Source of the DNA: Oasisia sp. SBJ-2009
Taxonomy: Eukaryota > Annelida > Polychaeta > Sabellida > Siboglinidae
Direction: 5' to 3'
DNA length: 64,000 bases
Assembly: GCA_964017155.1 (NCBI GenBank)
Contig: OZ024863.1
Location: 38,385,538 to 38,449,537, forward strand
How positions within the stretch are numbered: position 1 is the first letter of the stretch; each line of letters opens with the position of its first letter. The position numbers and the translations under genes are program-made. Shown here in pieces: positions 24,531 to 37,355 of this stretch. Below the pieces are notes generated by a model. The model saw only the letters and a list, made by a program, of their open reading frames with translations, did no database searches and had not been told where the DNA came from.

Positions 24531-25640
24531 AAGAATAAGAATGTAAATATTATTATACTCCTTTTAAACAGAACAAATAAAATCACTGGCAGAAAGAATA
24601 TTGCAAATGTTTTAATTATTTTTAAATATAGGTCAAACACAAGCCAACAAAAATCCTAAATGCCCAATAATGTTAACCATTACATGAATGAAAGGATAGA
24701 AGGGTCCTTAAACATGTTACTGTTAAGATATTTTGGCCTTAGTAAACTTTGGTAAATGTAAAAAGATCACGGTGGTACTTATGTATGCCTAATTAAGATG
24801 GTAATGCCATATGCCAATATTCTAAAATATCTTGAACACATATTCAACAAACAACTACAAAATGGATATTTTTTGGGTAACGTGAAAATTGTATGGGTAA
24901 TCTCCATATTAAAAAATGTATGATGCACAAGAATTCTCTCTAACTACGAGACAGTGTCTGTTTTACCTCAGTTCTCGAAAAATACTAGCAAGTATATTCA
25001 TAGTAGATTAATGTATTTCTTGAATGTTAAAAACTGTACAATGGGCAGTATGGATTTAGAAAAGAAACACTCAACTGTAATAGCAATATTAGAAATGATT
25101 CAGGGATTAACAACAGCTATGAATAACTCATGATCCTCAATAGCAGTTTTTACATATTTAAAAATTAAGGCATTTACCACTGTTGACAACAGCATTTTGT
25201 TAAAGAAACTAGAACATCATGCATTAGAATTGTAGTATAAACTTGGTTACATAGCCAACTGAACACCAGAAAACAGTATGTATCTATGATTATGAATGTC
25301 ACAAATTCAACTCACCAAAATATAACATGTGGTGTACCACAAGGTTCCATATTTAGCCTATATTTTATGACAGGTGTAAAGTATCAACTGTTATGACACG
25401 TGTAATATGTTTAAGTTAACAACAATTTGGTTTCAGATCATATATGTTAAGTTACTTTAAGAGAGTATGTGATAGTCACAATCATAATACATGCAACATA
25501 AATATTAATTCAAAATAAATTATAATAAAATTAATTAGTATTATGGGCCTTAAGGTGTGGAATCAGGTACAGTCAGACCTGTAGTATGGTTTACCAGTTT
25601 AATAAATATTTAACAAGAATTCTTATATACACATATGAAA
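24531..25640 (+). mobile_element. Heavily decayed non-LTR retrotransposon (RT remnant)
   Basis: Broken plus-strand readings give LLPQFSKILASIF-like, YGFRKETLN-like, FTTVDNSILLKKLEHHALEL (about 25171-25233), TRKQYVSMIMNV, CGVPQGSI (about 25328-25351) and, further on, GLKVWNQVQSDL (about 25545-25580). These are in the order of reverse transcriptase motifs followed by the WNxLP-like tail. Many stops and frameshifts are present. The AT-rich composition fits long neutral decay. Confidence 0.75.
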
Positions 25641-27424
25641 GGTTGTAATAACAATGATCAATTTGTTTATTACTTATAATATAAAGTATAGGATGATGTA
25701 TTACTGTATAAAAAACATAGCAAAGTGTGTATAATTTTCTAGTCAACGTTTATTTAATCCAAGAAATTAGTTTAGAAACCTATACAAAAATACAAATAAT
25801 AAGTATTGTTTTGTATTTCCTTTCAACACGCCTATAAATTGTGTTTCGCATGGAATATATACATGTGTAGATAGCAAATAGATGCTGTATCTAGATTCAT
25901 GTTTATGTGTTACTTAATTGTTTGTTGAATAAATTCAATTCAGTGTCTACATTCACAATTACATGACAGAATTGCACTATGCTATGTCACATCTGGTACG
26001 GTTGCAGTGATGGAATCATAGACCTCTCAATTCAGTTAATTCCTCCGGGTACATAATTCTAAATCTCTTTGAGCTGTTTTAATAACTTGATGCAGCACTA
26101 TGAGAAGTTTTAGTTACTTAAGGCATACGTGTCACACATGTATACTAACACGGATTTCTGTCATGTGACCCTTTGAACTAGTCTAATGCATGGCAAGTAA
26201 TAATTCGTCTTTATATACACTATTGTGGACATAATATTAAATGCCACTGAACTGCATCAGCACGAATTTTGGGGAGGCAACTTTACAAGTTTGTGATTGG
26301 ATATGGTGTTAGCTTAATATCAGAAATGTGTATTTCTGTGACTCCTCCGGCACAACTGATAAATTACGGCCGCTCCCTTACAAGTACTTTGTCAAAATAT
26401 GACACGTATAACGTATTACAGTGTAACATATTTATATTTCAGTAGTATAAATAACAGTTGCGCTATCTTAGCATTGTAAAAAACAAATACACACCAGAAG
26501 AAAAAAACATAAATATACTAGAAACATATATGAACAATTATAAAAATAAAATATCGATATAAAAATAATAAAACTTATAATTTCCTGCAAATCATAGTGA
26601 TGATAACAATTTATTATTATTATTATATTATTTATAAGTAATTAAACTATTTCGCGCGTGTGAAGTAAAACAATTAAATATTCGCAGTCAGAAACGCAGC
26701 GTCTAGCGATATTTTGTGTAAAGCTTTTAAAAGCGATTTTATGGTACCGCTAGGCGGCCGAACAAGTTGTACTCGAGGTCTGCGCGTTTTTGTGTGTGAA
26801 TTTTCTTTGTTAGAGGAATGCAAGAGATTTTATTTCATAACATAGTGTATGCATATGTATGTAAGATACGTGAGGAGAAGTTTGGCGGCTGTTGGTGGTC
26901 GTTTTGATGGTTAGGTCAATCAAATCGGGTCGTCTAGGATCCGCGCTGTATCTGTGTCTGTGACTGTCCAAACGAATCCACCGAACCACTGTTTCAGTTC
27001 TGCTCGATTCAAAGGTTAACAAGAAGACATCTTACTGATACTGTCTTTCACTGTACTATTACTATAAGCGTATGAGGAACGGTGTGGCATATTGATGTCG
27101 CGATTTCGTTGTAAACCGACGTAAGGCACTTTTAGCGAACCGCTTGGCTCTCTCTCTCTCTCTGTTATGACAGCTGAACCAGCAGACGACACTGTGACGT
27201 ATTACTTTCCCAAAGTGCTGGGTTTTGATTGGTTGCATGGACCAAGATGGGCCCGTTCATGGAGTCGGTGATTTAGCTAGATTTACCCACTTTAACACCA
27301 CTTTCTGAGGAAACTATTAATTAATGCGAAAAAATTGTTTGTAAAAATGGTTAGTTTGTGTAAACTTGTTTAGGTGCATAACACCAAACCATTGCCTTAT
27401 TTTTCCCTTTAAGTTTCTACATCC
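25641..27424. other. AT-rich intergenic, no gene recognised
   Basis: Low-complexity AT-rich DNA with only short frames. A (CT)7 run lies at about 27150. No exon or RNA gene could be supported. Confidence 0.5.
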
Positions 27425-27998
27425 GGGCAGCCTTACCCCAGATTAGGGTAGAGACGCTGATTGGCTCTCAGGCCAACTATGAAATAAAAATTAAAATAAC
27501 GATATACTTTTACAAGATAATGATATCCTATGAAAAGTATTTAACATTTAACACAAAAGTAAGTAAAAATTCAAATTTACAGTTGTTTATAAAATAAGAA
27601 TTACGGCAGGATTAACCAGTATCCGTGAGGTGGCAGCATTGTCTAGCCCCACACGGATAGCATACCAATTAAATAAGGATACCTTTTTTTATCAAATAAT
27701 GCTATATTATAAAAACTATTCAGAATTAAACTTGTGTGCATATTAATTAAACATATTAACACAAAATAAATAGAAATACAAATTTGCAGTTGTTTATAAA
27801 ACAAATATTACGGCAGTGTCCGTGAGGTGGCAGCATTATATAGATCACGCGGATACCAAACAAAAGCCGTTAATGTAGCCAGACTGTCTTCTCGGCGTAG
27901 TTCCGCAGCCGACCGACAGTCGGTTAAGCGAGACTAACATTTACTAGGCGGAGTTGAGGGGCTAAAAAGTGCTGCCACCTCGCGGAGTCTGGGTAATC
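27425..27998 (+). mobile_element. GAGGTGGCAGCA-family inverted-repeat element, nearly complete
   Basis: It starts at GCAGCCTTACCCCAGATTAG, lacking the left terminus. It holds two internal CCGTGAGGTGGCAGCATT blocks (27623, 27819) alternating with AT-rich segments. It ends with the inverted terminus AAAGTGCTGCCACCTCGCGG and TCTGGGTAAT. Internal duplication of GTTTATAAAACAA... GGCAG segments gives a two-module body. Non-coding. Confidence 0.8.
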
Positions 27999-28189
27999 GA
28001 TAATTGATAATGTGTAATTTTGGTTAATCATTAATGATACATGCTTTATTATAATTATAAGAGTTACAATCCTAACGTAGTCGTAATCTTGCAAATATAA
28101 ATGCACTGTTTTTAGTTTGTTGTTTTTCTGACGACGCTTAGCTGAGCGGCAGCATCTGCACTGATTCTCCTCCCTGCGCATGCCTTGGA

Positions 28190-28376
28190 GTTACAATTGA
28201 GCCACTAGGTATCCTTATTTATATTGTTTATTTCAGAGTCGGCCTGAAAGCCAATCAGGGTATCTACCTTATCTTGGGTAATGCCGCCCTGGCGGTAACA
28301 AACGCAGAGCGTAAGCTTCCCAGGCCGGAACGAGGGGCTCGAAAGTGCTGCCACCTCACGGCGCGTGGGTAATTGA
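28190..28376 (-). mobile_element. GAGGTGGCAGCA-family element, minus-strand head
   Basis: This is the reverse complement of the element's left part: GAAAGCCAATCAGGGT and TACCTTATCTTGGGTAATGC match the inverted GGCTCTCAGGCC and GATTAGGGTA blocks. The copy ends in GTGCTGCCACCTCACG and GTGGGTAATT. Confidence 0.75.
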
Positions 28377-28404
28377 AGCAAGTTGTAACAGGTAGAACAT
28401 GACA

Positions 28405-28775
28405 TCTGGATGTGTTACCCGCAAGGAAAAGTTCAATAGGGAAAAGAACAAACCCAATGGAAACAGCAACGGGCAAAAAAGAAAGCAAGAAAGGACATCA
28501 GGAAATACAACCAAGAGATCATGCGAGAAACGACCATGGCATCAAAGAGTCTGAGGAAAACGCAGGGCATGTCAGCAGAATACAAGAAAACCGATAGGCA
28601 CTGCATATCACCACCTGGAAACCATAAGAAAGGAAAATAATTAGAGCAAGACTGACGAGACGTTGGAGAGGACTACTGGAAGGGTACCTTCTGGCAGAGA
28701 ATACCACAAGATAGGCAGATATGGAAGCAGCAAGGTGAGGCCTTCGCCCATCCACGGGACACTATGGGTGCACAG
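28405..28775 (+). mobile_element. Internally deleted LINE ORF2 with 3' tail
   Basis: Plus-strand readings include KARKDIRKYNQEIMRETTMA-like and SLRKTQGMSAEYKKT (the region ahead of the RT core) and then jump directly to RRWRGLLEGYLLAEN-like and the terminal GHYGCTV. The last ~130 bases are a clear homolog of the LINE end at 15.79-15.95 kb (for example GAGACGTTGGAGAG, GCAGAGAAT, CGGGACACTA). The tail runs straight into the (GAT)n array. Confidence 0.75.
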
Positions 28776-28955
<180 letters not shown>

Positions 28956-29756
28956 CAGCAATAACCACAATACCAACAATAGACCTTTGGTGTCACAATA
29001 TCCAACTTCTGCTTTTACCTGACACTGCCCACATTCCACAGGTTAGACATTATTGCCACGGGATAGCGCAAATGAAGACAAAAATTGCATCATCCACAAA
29101 CGGTAAATTTCCGACATGAAACGTAATTGTCAAATGTGACGGAACATCGCAGTGTAGATAGCAACGATGGGACCAACTGTGTCTCTATCCTCAGCACGAC
29201 GATATCGAACGTTCTGTTCAGCCCAATGATAACAACAAACGGAGTGACGTAGACAGCAACGTTTTACGTAATGACGTCGCCTTCTGTCCACTTCAGCCGT
29301 TTCTGCGAAGGTACGTTTTATTGGCTGATTTTTATTACTCTGATGCTCCACAATATATAAAATCGAAACCGATATACCCGTTATGGTCTGCTGTACCGGA
29401 TTTTTTTTCATCGGAAACACGCTGCCAAGTCTACAGTACAGGGCGAATTTCACATTACGTTTTTATCAATTCAAGTTCCGCTGTATGACGGTCGACTTTG
29501 AATCATGTGAATCACAACCCAGTAATTTCACTTTGGCCTGTTTGGGGGCTGAAAACCGTCGCAGCTCCAACACCATTCCGCCTTCCCTGCTGCCTCGTTT
29601 CAGCGGCTCAGAAAAGAAATCGGAGGACAAAGGGCAGGGGACTGTTGCTATTTTACTTACGCGCTACCAACATTACTACTCTACCCTATGCACTCCCATT
29701 TTCCCGCGAATATCGTTAAACGACGGTGTATTCATACGCTTTTATGTGTGTTTGTT

Positions 29757-29905
29757 TGTATGCATGTGTGCGCGTGTGTGTGTGCGTGTGCCTGTGCATG
29801 AGCGAGCGCGTTCGCGTGCACGTTCATGTTCGCGTGTGCGTGTGTGGGTTTGCGCGCGTTCACGTGCGCGTTCGCGTGCGCGTTCGCGTGCCGTTCGCGT
29901 GCGCG
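29757..29905. repeat. Degenerate GTGCGC/TTCGCGTGCG repeat
   Basis: Alternating purine-pyrimidine units, with TTCGCGTGCGCG repeated towards the right end. Confidence 0.85.
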
Positions 29906-30701
29906 AGCTGTTGGCATATTTTTCGCAATTGTCTCACCCTAACTGATGATTTACTCGGGGCATAACTATATATCTGCTACAACCGAAATTCCAGCCTCCC
30001 TTGCCCTCTGTTTCCGCGTGTATGTTCTTACCTCACTTGATGCTTGACCGAAACAATAGTTCGTCTAGATACTTTACTGATGTTTATTGTTGACCCGGTC
30101 TCCGTTCTGTAACCCAACTGTTCTGTAATGTTGTCGAGCCTTCATTGATCTGCCCTGCTTCGTCTTCCTTTCACAGTGCCGTGAAGGATTTCTTATGTTT
30201 TTATTATGGTAGCTTCGTTTTTTATTGTATTTGGGACATAATTTGAGATCCAAACATGTCGATTGTACTTTTTCGTGGTGTTCTCCGTTCAATATTATCT
30301 TGTTGCTTTTATCGTTGCAACTATAAAAAATTGTCAATAAGTTGCTTTTCGTTGAGGTAATGTCTACGCTTGCGCTTCGATGTGTTTTGTTTGTAAAGTC
30401 AATGTCATCAGCAAAACGAATATTATTGACTACTTTCCCACTGTCAGCGGCGTACCGTACGTTGCCGCGCCGACATCGACCCTCTCTAGGTGCACTCGAC
30501 CGGGAATAATGGCGAGAGTTGGGGCGGGAAATATCAACATTTATGAAGTATCATATGAATCCGTGGAATTTACGTTTTACATTATTTATTTATTTATTTA
30601 GATATTTATAACATTTTAGTATAATTTATACACAGTTAAAAAAGGCATTTGATGTTGTTTTTGTAATCATATGGATATTTTAATAATATTTTTTAAAATA
30701 A

Positions 30702-30706
<5 letters not shown>

Positions 30707-30776
<70 letters not shown>
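30707..30776. repeat. (TA)n microsatellite
   Basis: Uninterrupted TA repeat, about 35 units. Confidence 0.97.
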
Positions 30777-30777
<1 letters not shown>

Positions 30778-31206
30778 CCATACTTCTAAACAAGAACCGT
30801 GATGGTATATTTCCTTTGGAATGGTGCAAGCCAAACAAACGCGATGTACATGACGTCTGGAAAACAAAAGTGCACACAATACAAATTATTATTAAATAAA
30901 CTACTCCCCCACTGATAGAGATTATGCTGCTGAAGTCTTCTGGTGTTAGTTGCGTGACGTCCCAGTGCGGGTTTATATGAATGTACTGAATAACATTGTA
31001 GACATAGTTGTTCGGACTAGGTACTAGTTGTCCTCCGGCATTGGTTGATGATCCACAGGGTTTCTACTAGTTAGATAAACACCTCAGTCTTCTCTACTGT
31101 ATATCGTCTCAACACTTGCACCGTTCCTGTCGTAACACGGCTAAAAGTTTCATTTTACCTACTGGCGGAAAAACGTAACTGTTAAATAATATCACTACCT
31201 CACTTT

Positions 31207-31380
31207 GTAGAGCGCAGTGGCTCAGGCGTAGAGCTTCGGATTCTCGACTAAGAGCACCTGGGTTCGAATCCTGTGTTGCGGTGTTAAATCCTTGCGCAAG
31301 TTCTGCCATGGAAGTAAAGTGTAAAGCGCTTTGAGCAGTCCTGAAGATTGGATACTGGACTATATAAGAACTAACCTTTT
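31207..31380 (+). mobile_element. tRNA-derived SINE, short form
   Basis: The tRNA-like head GCGCAGTGGCTCAGGCG is followed by a perfect B box GGTTCGAATCC (31261-31271), then CTGTGTTGCGGTGTTAAA. The body seen at 19.6 kb is deleted and the element passes straight to AAAGCGCTTTGAGCAGTCCT and the tail TATATAAGAACTAACC. Confidence 0.88.
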
Positions 31381-31635
31381 AGTATAATTCTAGCAGGGCA
31401 AATGAAAAATGATGATTTTACATAATTGTATTGACAACATAGTTCACATAAAGCATTTATGTCACTAATATGTTTATTTTCTCCTGTCACGATGTAGCAC
31501 TAAAATTAGCTGGAAATCTATTTGAGAATGGCGATGTCAACAAACAGCGACTATGGGGGTCGATGTGGCATTTCGGCAATCAAATAAACACCGTCGGCTA
31601 CACCGGTCAACGTGACATGTCAGCAAATGAATACA

Positions 31636-31790
31636 GGGGGAGGGGGGAGGGGGAGGGGGGAGGGGGGAGGGGGAGGGGGAGGGGGAGGGGGAGGGGGAGG
31701 GGGAGGGGGAGGGGGAGGGGGAGGGGGAGGGGGAGGGGGAGGGGGAGGGGGAGGGGGAGGGGGAGGGGGAGGGGGAGGGGGAGGGGGAGA
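31636..31790. repeat. G-rich hexanucleotide (GGGGGA)n
   Basis: About 25 units of GGGGGA on the plus strand. Long G runs separated by single A make it a strong G-quadruplex candidate (inference). Confidence 0.97.
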
Positions 31791-32335
31791 GAGGTTAATG
31801 TAAGGAAGAAAACAAAAAGGGAAGAAGACAAAAGGGGATGCATTGCTTATGCATTGCTAAAGCACCGATAACGTGATAGCATGCGAAATAAATAAATAAA
31901 AACATGTCTGGTGATTTATATAGAAGACGACATTGAACATGTGGAGCCTTCCGACGCGAGGACAACATACACCAATTATGACAACAAATGACAAGGGCGA
32001 GAGGCGTGCTCTTAATTTATATTCCAATTAAACTTTTACTTGACAAACATTATCCATTTATGTGGCAGTGTTGAAGATTCTAGACTGTGCTATTAGATAT
32101 ATAGCGAAGTATTCCCACGGGGGATTGTTTGCATGCATAAATAATTAGCAAGGAGGCGTACATTGTAAACTAACAAAAGCAACAACGTGATTAAATGTTA
32201 TACATTTATGATATGACATGTATGGAGCATACCAGCCGCCAGCGACAATACGTGTAATAAAAATTGGGTAAATATATAATAAATTATGCCTGGAGTGACC
32301 ACCCCCTTGCACGCGCTGGATGGATGAAATGTGGA

Positions 32336-32343
32336 TGACGTCA
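32336..32343. promoter_or_regulatory. CRE-like palindrome TGACGTCA
   Basis: A perfect CREB/ATF-type octamer within a relatively GC-rich 180-base patch about 1.8 kb upstream of the first coding exon of the FRRS1-like gene. An 8-base match can occur by chance. Its use as a promoter element is inference only. Confidence 0.25.
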
Positions 32344-33540
32344 TACACTCGTTACGCGTGGCTGCCCCAAACGACCGGAAGTCACCTACAAGTGCGGCTG
32401 GGCGTGACCTGTCGCCGGGCGCATGCCTGTCACTGTAATGTGCCATAGTGAGTTATTTATGGTTACCATCGCTAGACGAGTTTAGCTCTCGTAGTAGTTG
32501 GGACGAGTCACACATCGTCAGCTCACCGGTGTGTAGGGCAGTTAAGTTTCTGGTACCGAGTCAAAACAACAACAAACGTTGAATTGAAGGCGAAGCATCG
32601 ACTACCGTAGGTACACGACATAGTAAACGCTTCGTACGCTTACGTGTTTGTTATAGGGTTGCTGCTAGGTCGTTTGCTGTTTAGCTACCTGTTTAATCAG
32701 TATAGTCCATAAGTCTGGATTTTGACGTATGTGCGTACATGCGTGCGTGTGTGTATATACAAAGTTGTGTGCTATAGGCGTGAAGGTGCTAGACAAATAT
32801 ACAAGATGCAATATATAATAAAAAAAATTAATATAACAGGTTGTGCCAACCAGTGATCGGTATTTAGTAGACCCAGTTTGGTTGTCAATTCAGCAATTAA
32901 CTGTAGACAAGAGTTTACACTTCGGTTTGTTGTATGTAATATCGTCGATGTACGCATCATTCATGGTTAGTGATTCCACTGCACACTTGCATTGGCACGC
33001 AAGTCACTGGTATCGACCAAATGGTGACGCAGATTTTTATGGGCGTCATACGATGTTTTTATTTTGTGCCGCATTGCTGTCATGAATGTGTTATCTTGTC
33101 ACCTGTGAGTGCACACCTGTGTGTGATTGGCAGTCACAGCAGCCCCAGTCTCCATACCCCGTTGGGCGTGGCGTTTCACCAGGGTATGTCAGACCGGTTC
33201 TGAGTAATGTGGCTGTTAATGTTACCAGCTCCACTACATGGTTATTAACCAGACAAGTGTAGTAATGCGTAAACACCACACTTTGGGGGTCAGTGTTAGG
33301 TCAAAGTAATCAACGTATTTGAATAAAGGGTACTTCACCTTTGTTTGTGTTCAGGCGCAAGTGTCTTAAGTTTGTTTGAATATTATAATTTAATTAAAAT
33401 AATTTTTATTTTAATAATTAACAAGAGAGAGTAAAGTAAAGGCACTGTTGGGTGCTGGTTCGGGTTATAAGGACTAATCAAAGTGCTTAACAAAACGTGA
33501 TGGGCATATACGGAGGACTAAGAGGACACCTAGGCTACCT

Positions 33541-33566
33541 CGGGGGGGGGGGGGGGGGGGGGGGGG
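33541..33566. repeat. Poly(G) run
   Basis: Twenty-six consecutive G on the plus strand; length is unlikely to be exact in any assembly. Confidence 0.9.
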
Positions 33567-33788
33567 CTGACATATAGCTCCCCCAAGTGAGTTTTGGTGA
33601 GTTTCAAATGGTGGTGCAGTTGGAAGGTTTTGGTGGGTCTTCACAAAAAACTCTTCATGTGGGATAGACATCAGAGAGTAGTTCAGCTTCAAAGGGGATT
33701 GGTGTTGAACGTTTTCACATGAGCCTCTATAATTTAAGGTGCATTTTTAGGTTGTTGTGGTCTTCCCAATATTTAATATCACCCCACT

Positions 33789-33904
33789 GTTTTGGTTTAG
33801 CAGTGTCTTAGATCTTATTTGACATCCACCATAGATGTTTAATATAAAATACAGATGCAAATGTAAAATACGTTCTAATTTATAAGACACTGCTAAACCA
33901 AAAC
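33789..33904. mobile_element. 116-bp mini inverted-repeat element
   Basis: Perfect 22-bp terminal inverted repeats: 33789-33810, beginning GTTTTGGTTTAGCAGTGTC, and 33883-33904, ending GACACTGCTAAACCAAAAC. The arms continue imperfectly inward. Too short to code; a MITE or hairpin. Confidence 0.85.
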
Positions 33905-33944
33905 AAAAAATAATAAGTTTTAAAACATAGCCTGACTGTACATA

Positions 33945-33996
<52 letters not shown>

Positions 33997-34182
33997 GAAA
34001 TGTGAATAGGTGCACTTTGGTCTTATTTCAAAACGCACTGCACACCTCAAGTGTCACTAAGCCTACTCTGAGGACAGGTATGTCACCGGTATGGGTCCAT
34101 ATAATGTATGCCTTAGATCTTAGCTCACATCAAGGAACAGAGTTAAAGCTATGTTTGTTTTATAATTCAGGTCACCAGCAGT

Positions 34183-37100
34183 ATGAAGATATCAGTGGCA
34201 TTTGCGTGGTTCATTGCCATCTTCCATCCAAGTCTGGGAGTAAGTAGAATTGTGTTTTATTATATTACATGATGGTATACAGTATCCATGACATACGTTA
34301 TGTTTCATACTAATATAGATAGATTAGTTTTCTTACTTTTGGTCATACTGTCACAGTAGTCACAACATTATATAGCAATAGTATTGTAACAGCAGTATAT
34401 ATATATATATATATATATATTATACATGTTCGTTGTATAAAGGATAAATTAGCAACCCGTGGCATAAGTCTGTTGCCATGACAACCAGGGGGAATACTGT
34501 TTATATTGATGATTGTGACATAAACATTTGCAGTCATGATATTTCACCCTTCTTTTTTACTGCACCCACAGATAGTCACCAGATACGACCCAGTTTATGA
34601 GATCACTGCAGGTTACGCATGTCCCACGACTAGAACAGAGCATGACCTGCCAGTGGCTGATTCATGGCAGACATTTGCTGGTTTTGGTAAACAGTCCATT
34701 GTGTGGCAGTCACGACTCAGAGCTGGGTCACGTTGTCCCGTTGTCAGGGGTCACCGTCACACTGGCAGGGGGATTATGAGGACAGGTCAAGAGGGTGTGT
34801 CATGCTGTGTTGTCTTCTTCTGGTACAGTCAGCGATTGATGACCATTACAGTCAGATAAATGTGTATAATGTTTATTTCTACACTTGTGAATCATCAAGT
34901 CTGTTGCTGGAATGAGATTGGAGCATTGATTAAAATGTTGGATTCCTGGGAGTGTGTCAATAATGTCAATCCTGTCTCAGTCTGGGACATAAAAGAACCG
35001 CAAGGACCCTGGCAGTGACCACTGACCACCCTCAGTGTCAGCACAGAAATGTCGGCTTAGTGATAATGTTGTGAAAAAGTTGACCACCGTGTAGCTGAAT
35101 GAGACCTGCATACAGCCAGTGTAGCCACAATATATATAGACTGCCAGGTAATCAATTATTACAACATTGCGAAGTGCTGGAGACAATTAGAACTATAACC
35201 ATAGCTGTGTGTACCTGTAAGTTGGTATTTATCTTAAATGAAAGCATTACTACATATCCATTATATAACTATTTATCAATAATTAAGGAACCAAGTTTGA
35301 AGGAAGCGTATTAGCTTGTAAGCTAATTTGTATTAAGATGGGATATGGGTGTACTCATTCCAAAGAGAAAACAATCTATAACATATGTGAGAAATTTGTC
35401 TCGTTTCAGTTTCTAATTTTTGTCCATACAGATAGACCTGAGTAAATGCGGCACTTCAGCTGGATGCCTTCGATCGCCAGATGGATGCAAAGGTGATGCC
35501 TGCGATGTCGCCGCCTTGTGGTCAAAAGGAGCAACCAGCGGCACCGTCGACTTTGAGATTACAGCCAAAGGGAACAGCTATGTAGCAATCGGATTCTCAA
35601 AAGATAAAAACATGGTACACAATTTCTTATGTGCAAAATCTAATTTTATTTACTTTGTTTTTCCAATGTATTCTCCAAATATATTACGTCGGACCAATTG
35701 CATAAGGATGATATGTCTCAGCGGACCTGATTGTGATGTTTCAATGTTCCCAGACTATTTTATGTTGCAGAAACAGTGTATCATCATCTTTATCATCAAT
35801 GATGATGACGATGATCACCATCGTCATCATAATATCACTTCATTTACAAATTATTTTTAGCCAATGCATAACATTTATATATAACTTTTAGTTTGTAATT
35901 AGACTACGCAGACCTCAAACTCTTTACATAATCATTCTATGAATACATAAATCTCTGTCAACATTTGTGAATGATTCCTATCCAGCGTCTAGTATTACTA
36001 TAAAGAAATATACGTTGTATTATATTTGACATGCCACCAAGGTTAGGACAGAATGAAGGAAACCCTAAATAGACCAGTCTGAAATACCCTCACAAAATTT
36101 AAGTACAGCGTTTAGTAATGTTGTTGTCAATTTTAATGTATGTATGTGAGTGTGTGGTTGTGTCACTTGTGAGTGTGTGTATGAGGATGATGTACATACA
36201 AGTGTCGTCTGTCTGTTTGTGTCTAGGGCTTTATGCAGCACCAAATTATTGCCAGTCATTCATGTTATGGTGGACACATGGATGTTAACTGCTAAGCCAG
36301 TTTACAAATTAAAAAAATATGTCTGATAACCTGAAATGGACTAAAAACACACATGTGACACCATTTACACTCACTTCTAAGGCATAACTGACAATATCTA
36401 TGGTTTTAGAAGACCTTTTTTGCTCTTCATTTTTTATCCGTCCACCCATATTTCTACCCATCCACTGTGGTTTTTACACGTCCAAATGACAGGTGGATGG
36501 GTCTCTGCATGAAGCTATGTTTGTGTGTATTCCAGGGAGATGACAGTGTCATTGATTGCATTAACAAAGACAACAAGGTGTTTGTACGACCGTCCTACAA
36601 TGAGAAAAACACGCGAAGCAACAGTGAACTTCCAAAAGTTTCAGTAAGTCAAACTGATTCCTGAGTTTTACAGAAATCAATTTAGATCTGATTAGTAATT
36701 AAATATATTAGACGGAGAGTCACTTTTGTTGTCTTGATGCACCAGAGTTTTTTCCATGGATTTAGGTGTGGTAGAATTAATTATTATTATTTTTAATTCA
36801 GTTGGAGATAACAACTGCATGTAGTCAGAATAGTAATTTTAGAAATCTTTGTCCACATACGGAATGTATTTCAAATTTGTTATAAAAATATATTGAAATA
36901 TCTTATTAAAGTTTACCTAATCAAAATTGTACAAAAAAGTTAATAAAATAAAAGTAAATACAGAGCATCATGAGGAAACGTACTATGAGAGCTCTTCTGA
37001 AATAGAACTGTATTCATACATTGTTATGAATACATTGATATATAGGTAATACAATCCTACTTTGTCATCTTGCACTGTTCAGCAGACCAGAACTGCTTTA

Positions 37101-37210
37101 CCTTTGATATGATAGTAATTACTTTTTATCTTCTATAATTTATGTTCCAATTACACGCAATATATCCAAGTTTATGCACTGTGTATCAAGTAGATGCACA
37201 CATATATGCA

Positions 37211-37293
<83 letters not shown>

Positions 37294-37294
37294 C

Positions 37295-37355
<61 letters not shown>

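Larger units (their letters stand above)
28956..31200. other. Intergenic, simple repeats, no gene recognised
   Basis: A 187-codon plus-strand frame (29383-29946) runs into a GCGTGTGC-rich repeat (29757-29905) and has no recognised domain. A pure TA run occupies 30707-30776. Nothing else could be assigned. Confidence 0.5.
31870..34170. other. Upstream region of the FRRS1-like gene
   Basis: No coding exon was recognised. Because the first coding exon of the FRRS1-like gene starts behind a splice acceptor (34170), a 5'UTR exon and promoter should lie somewhere in or beyond this region, but no position is fixed. Contains a perfect CRE palindrome, a 26-base G run, a short inverted-repeat element and a TA run (33950-33992). 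Confidence 0.45.

Noticed and set aside
29383..29946. 187-codon frame
   Set aside because: The second half is a GTGCGC repeat and the first half shows no family similarity.
31207..31280. A possible tRNA gene (A box and perfect B box)
   Set aside because: The tRNA-like head is followed by the SINE tail shared with other copies, and a complete acceptor stem cannot be formed; this is a SINE.
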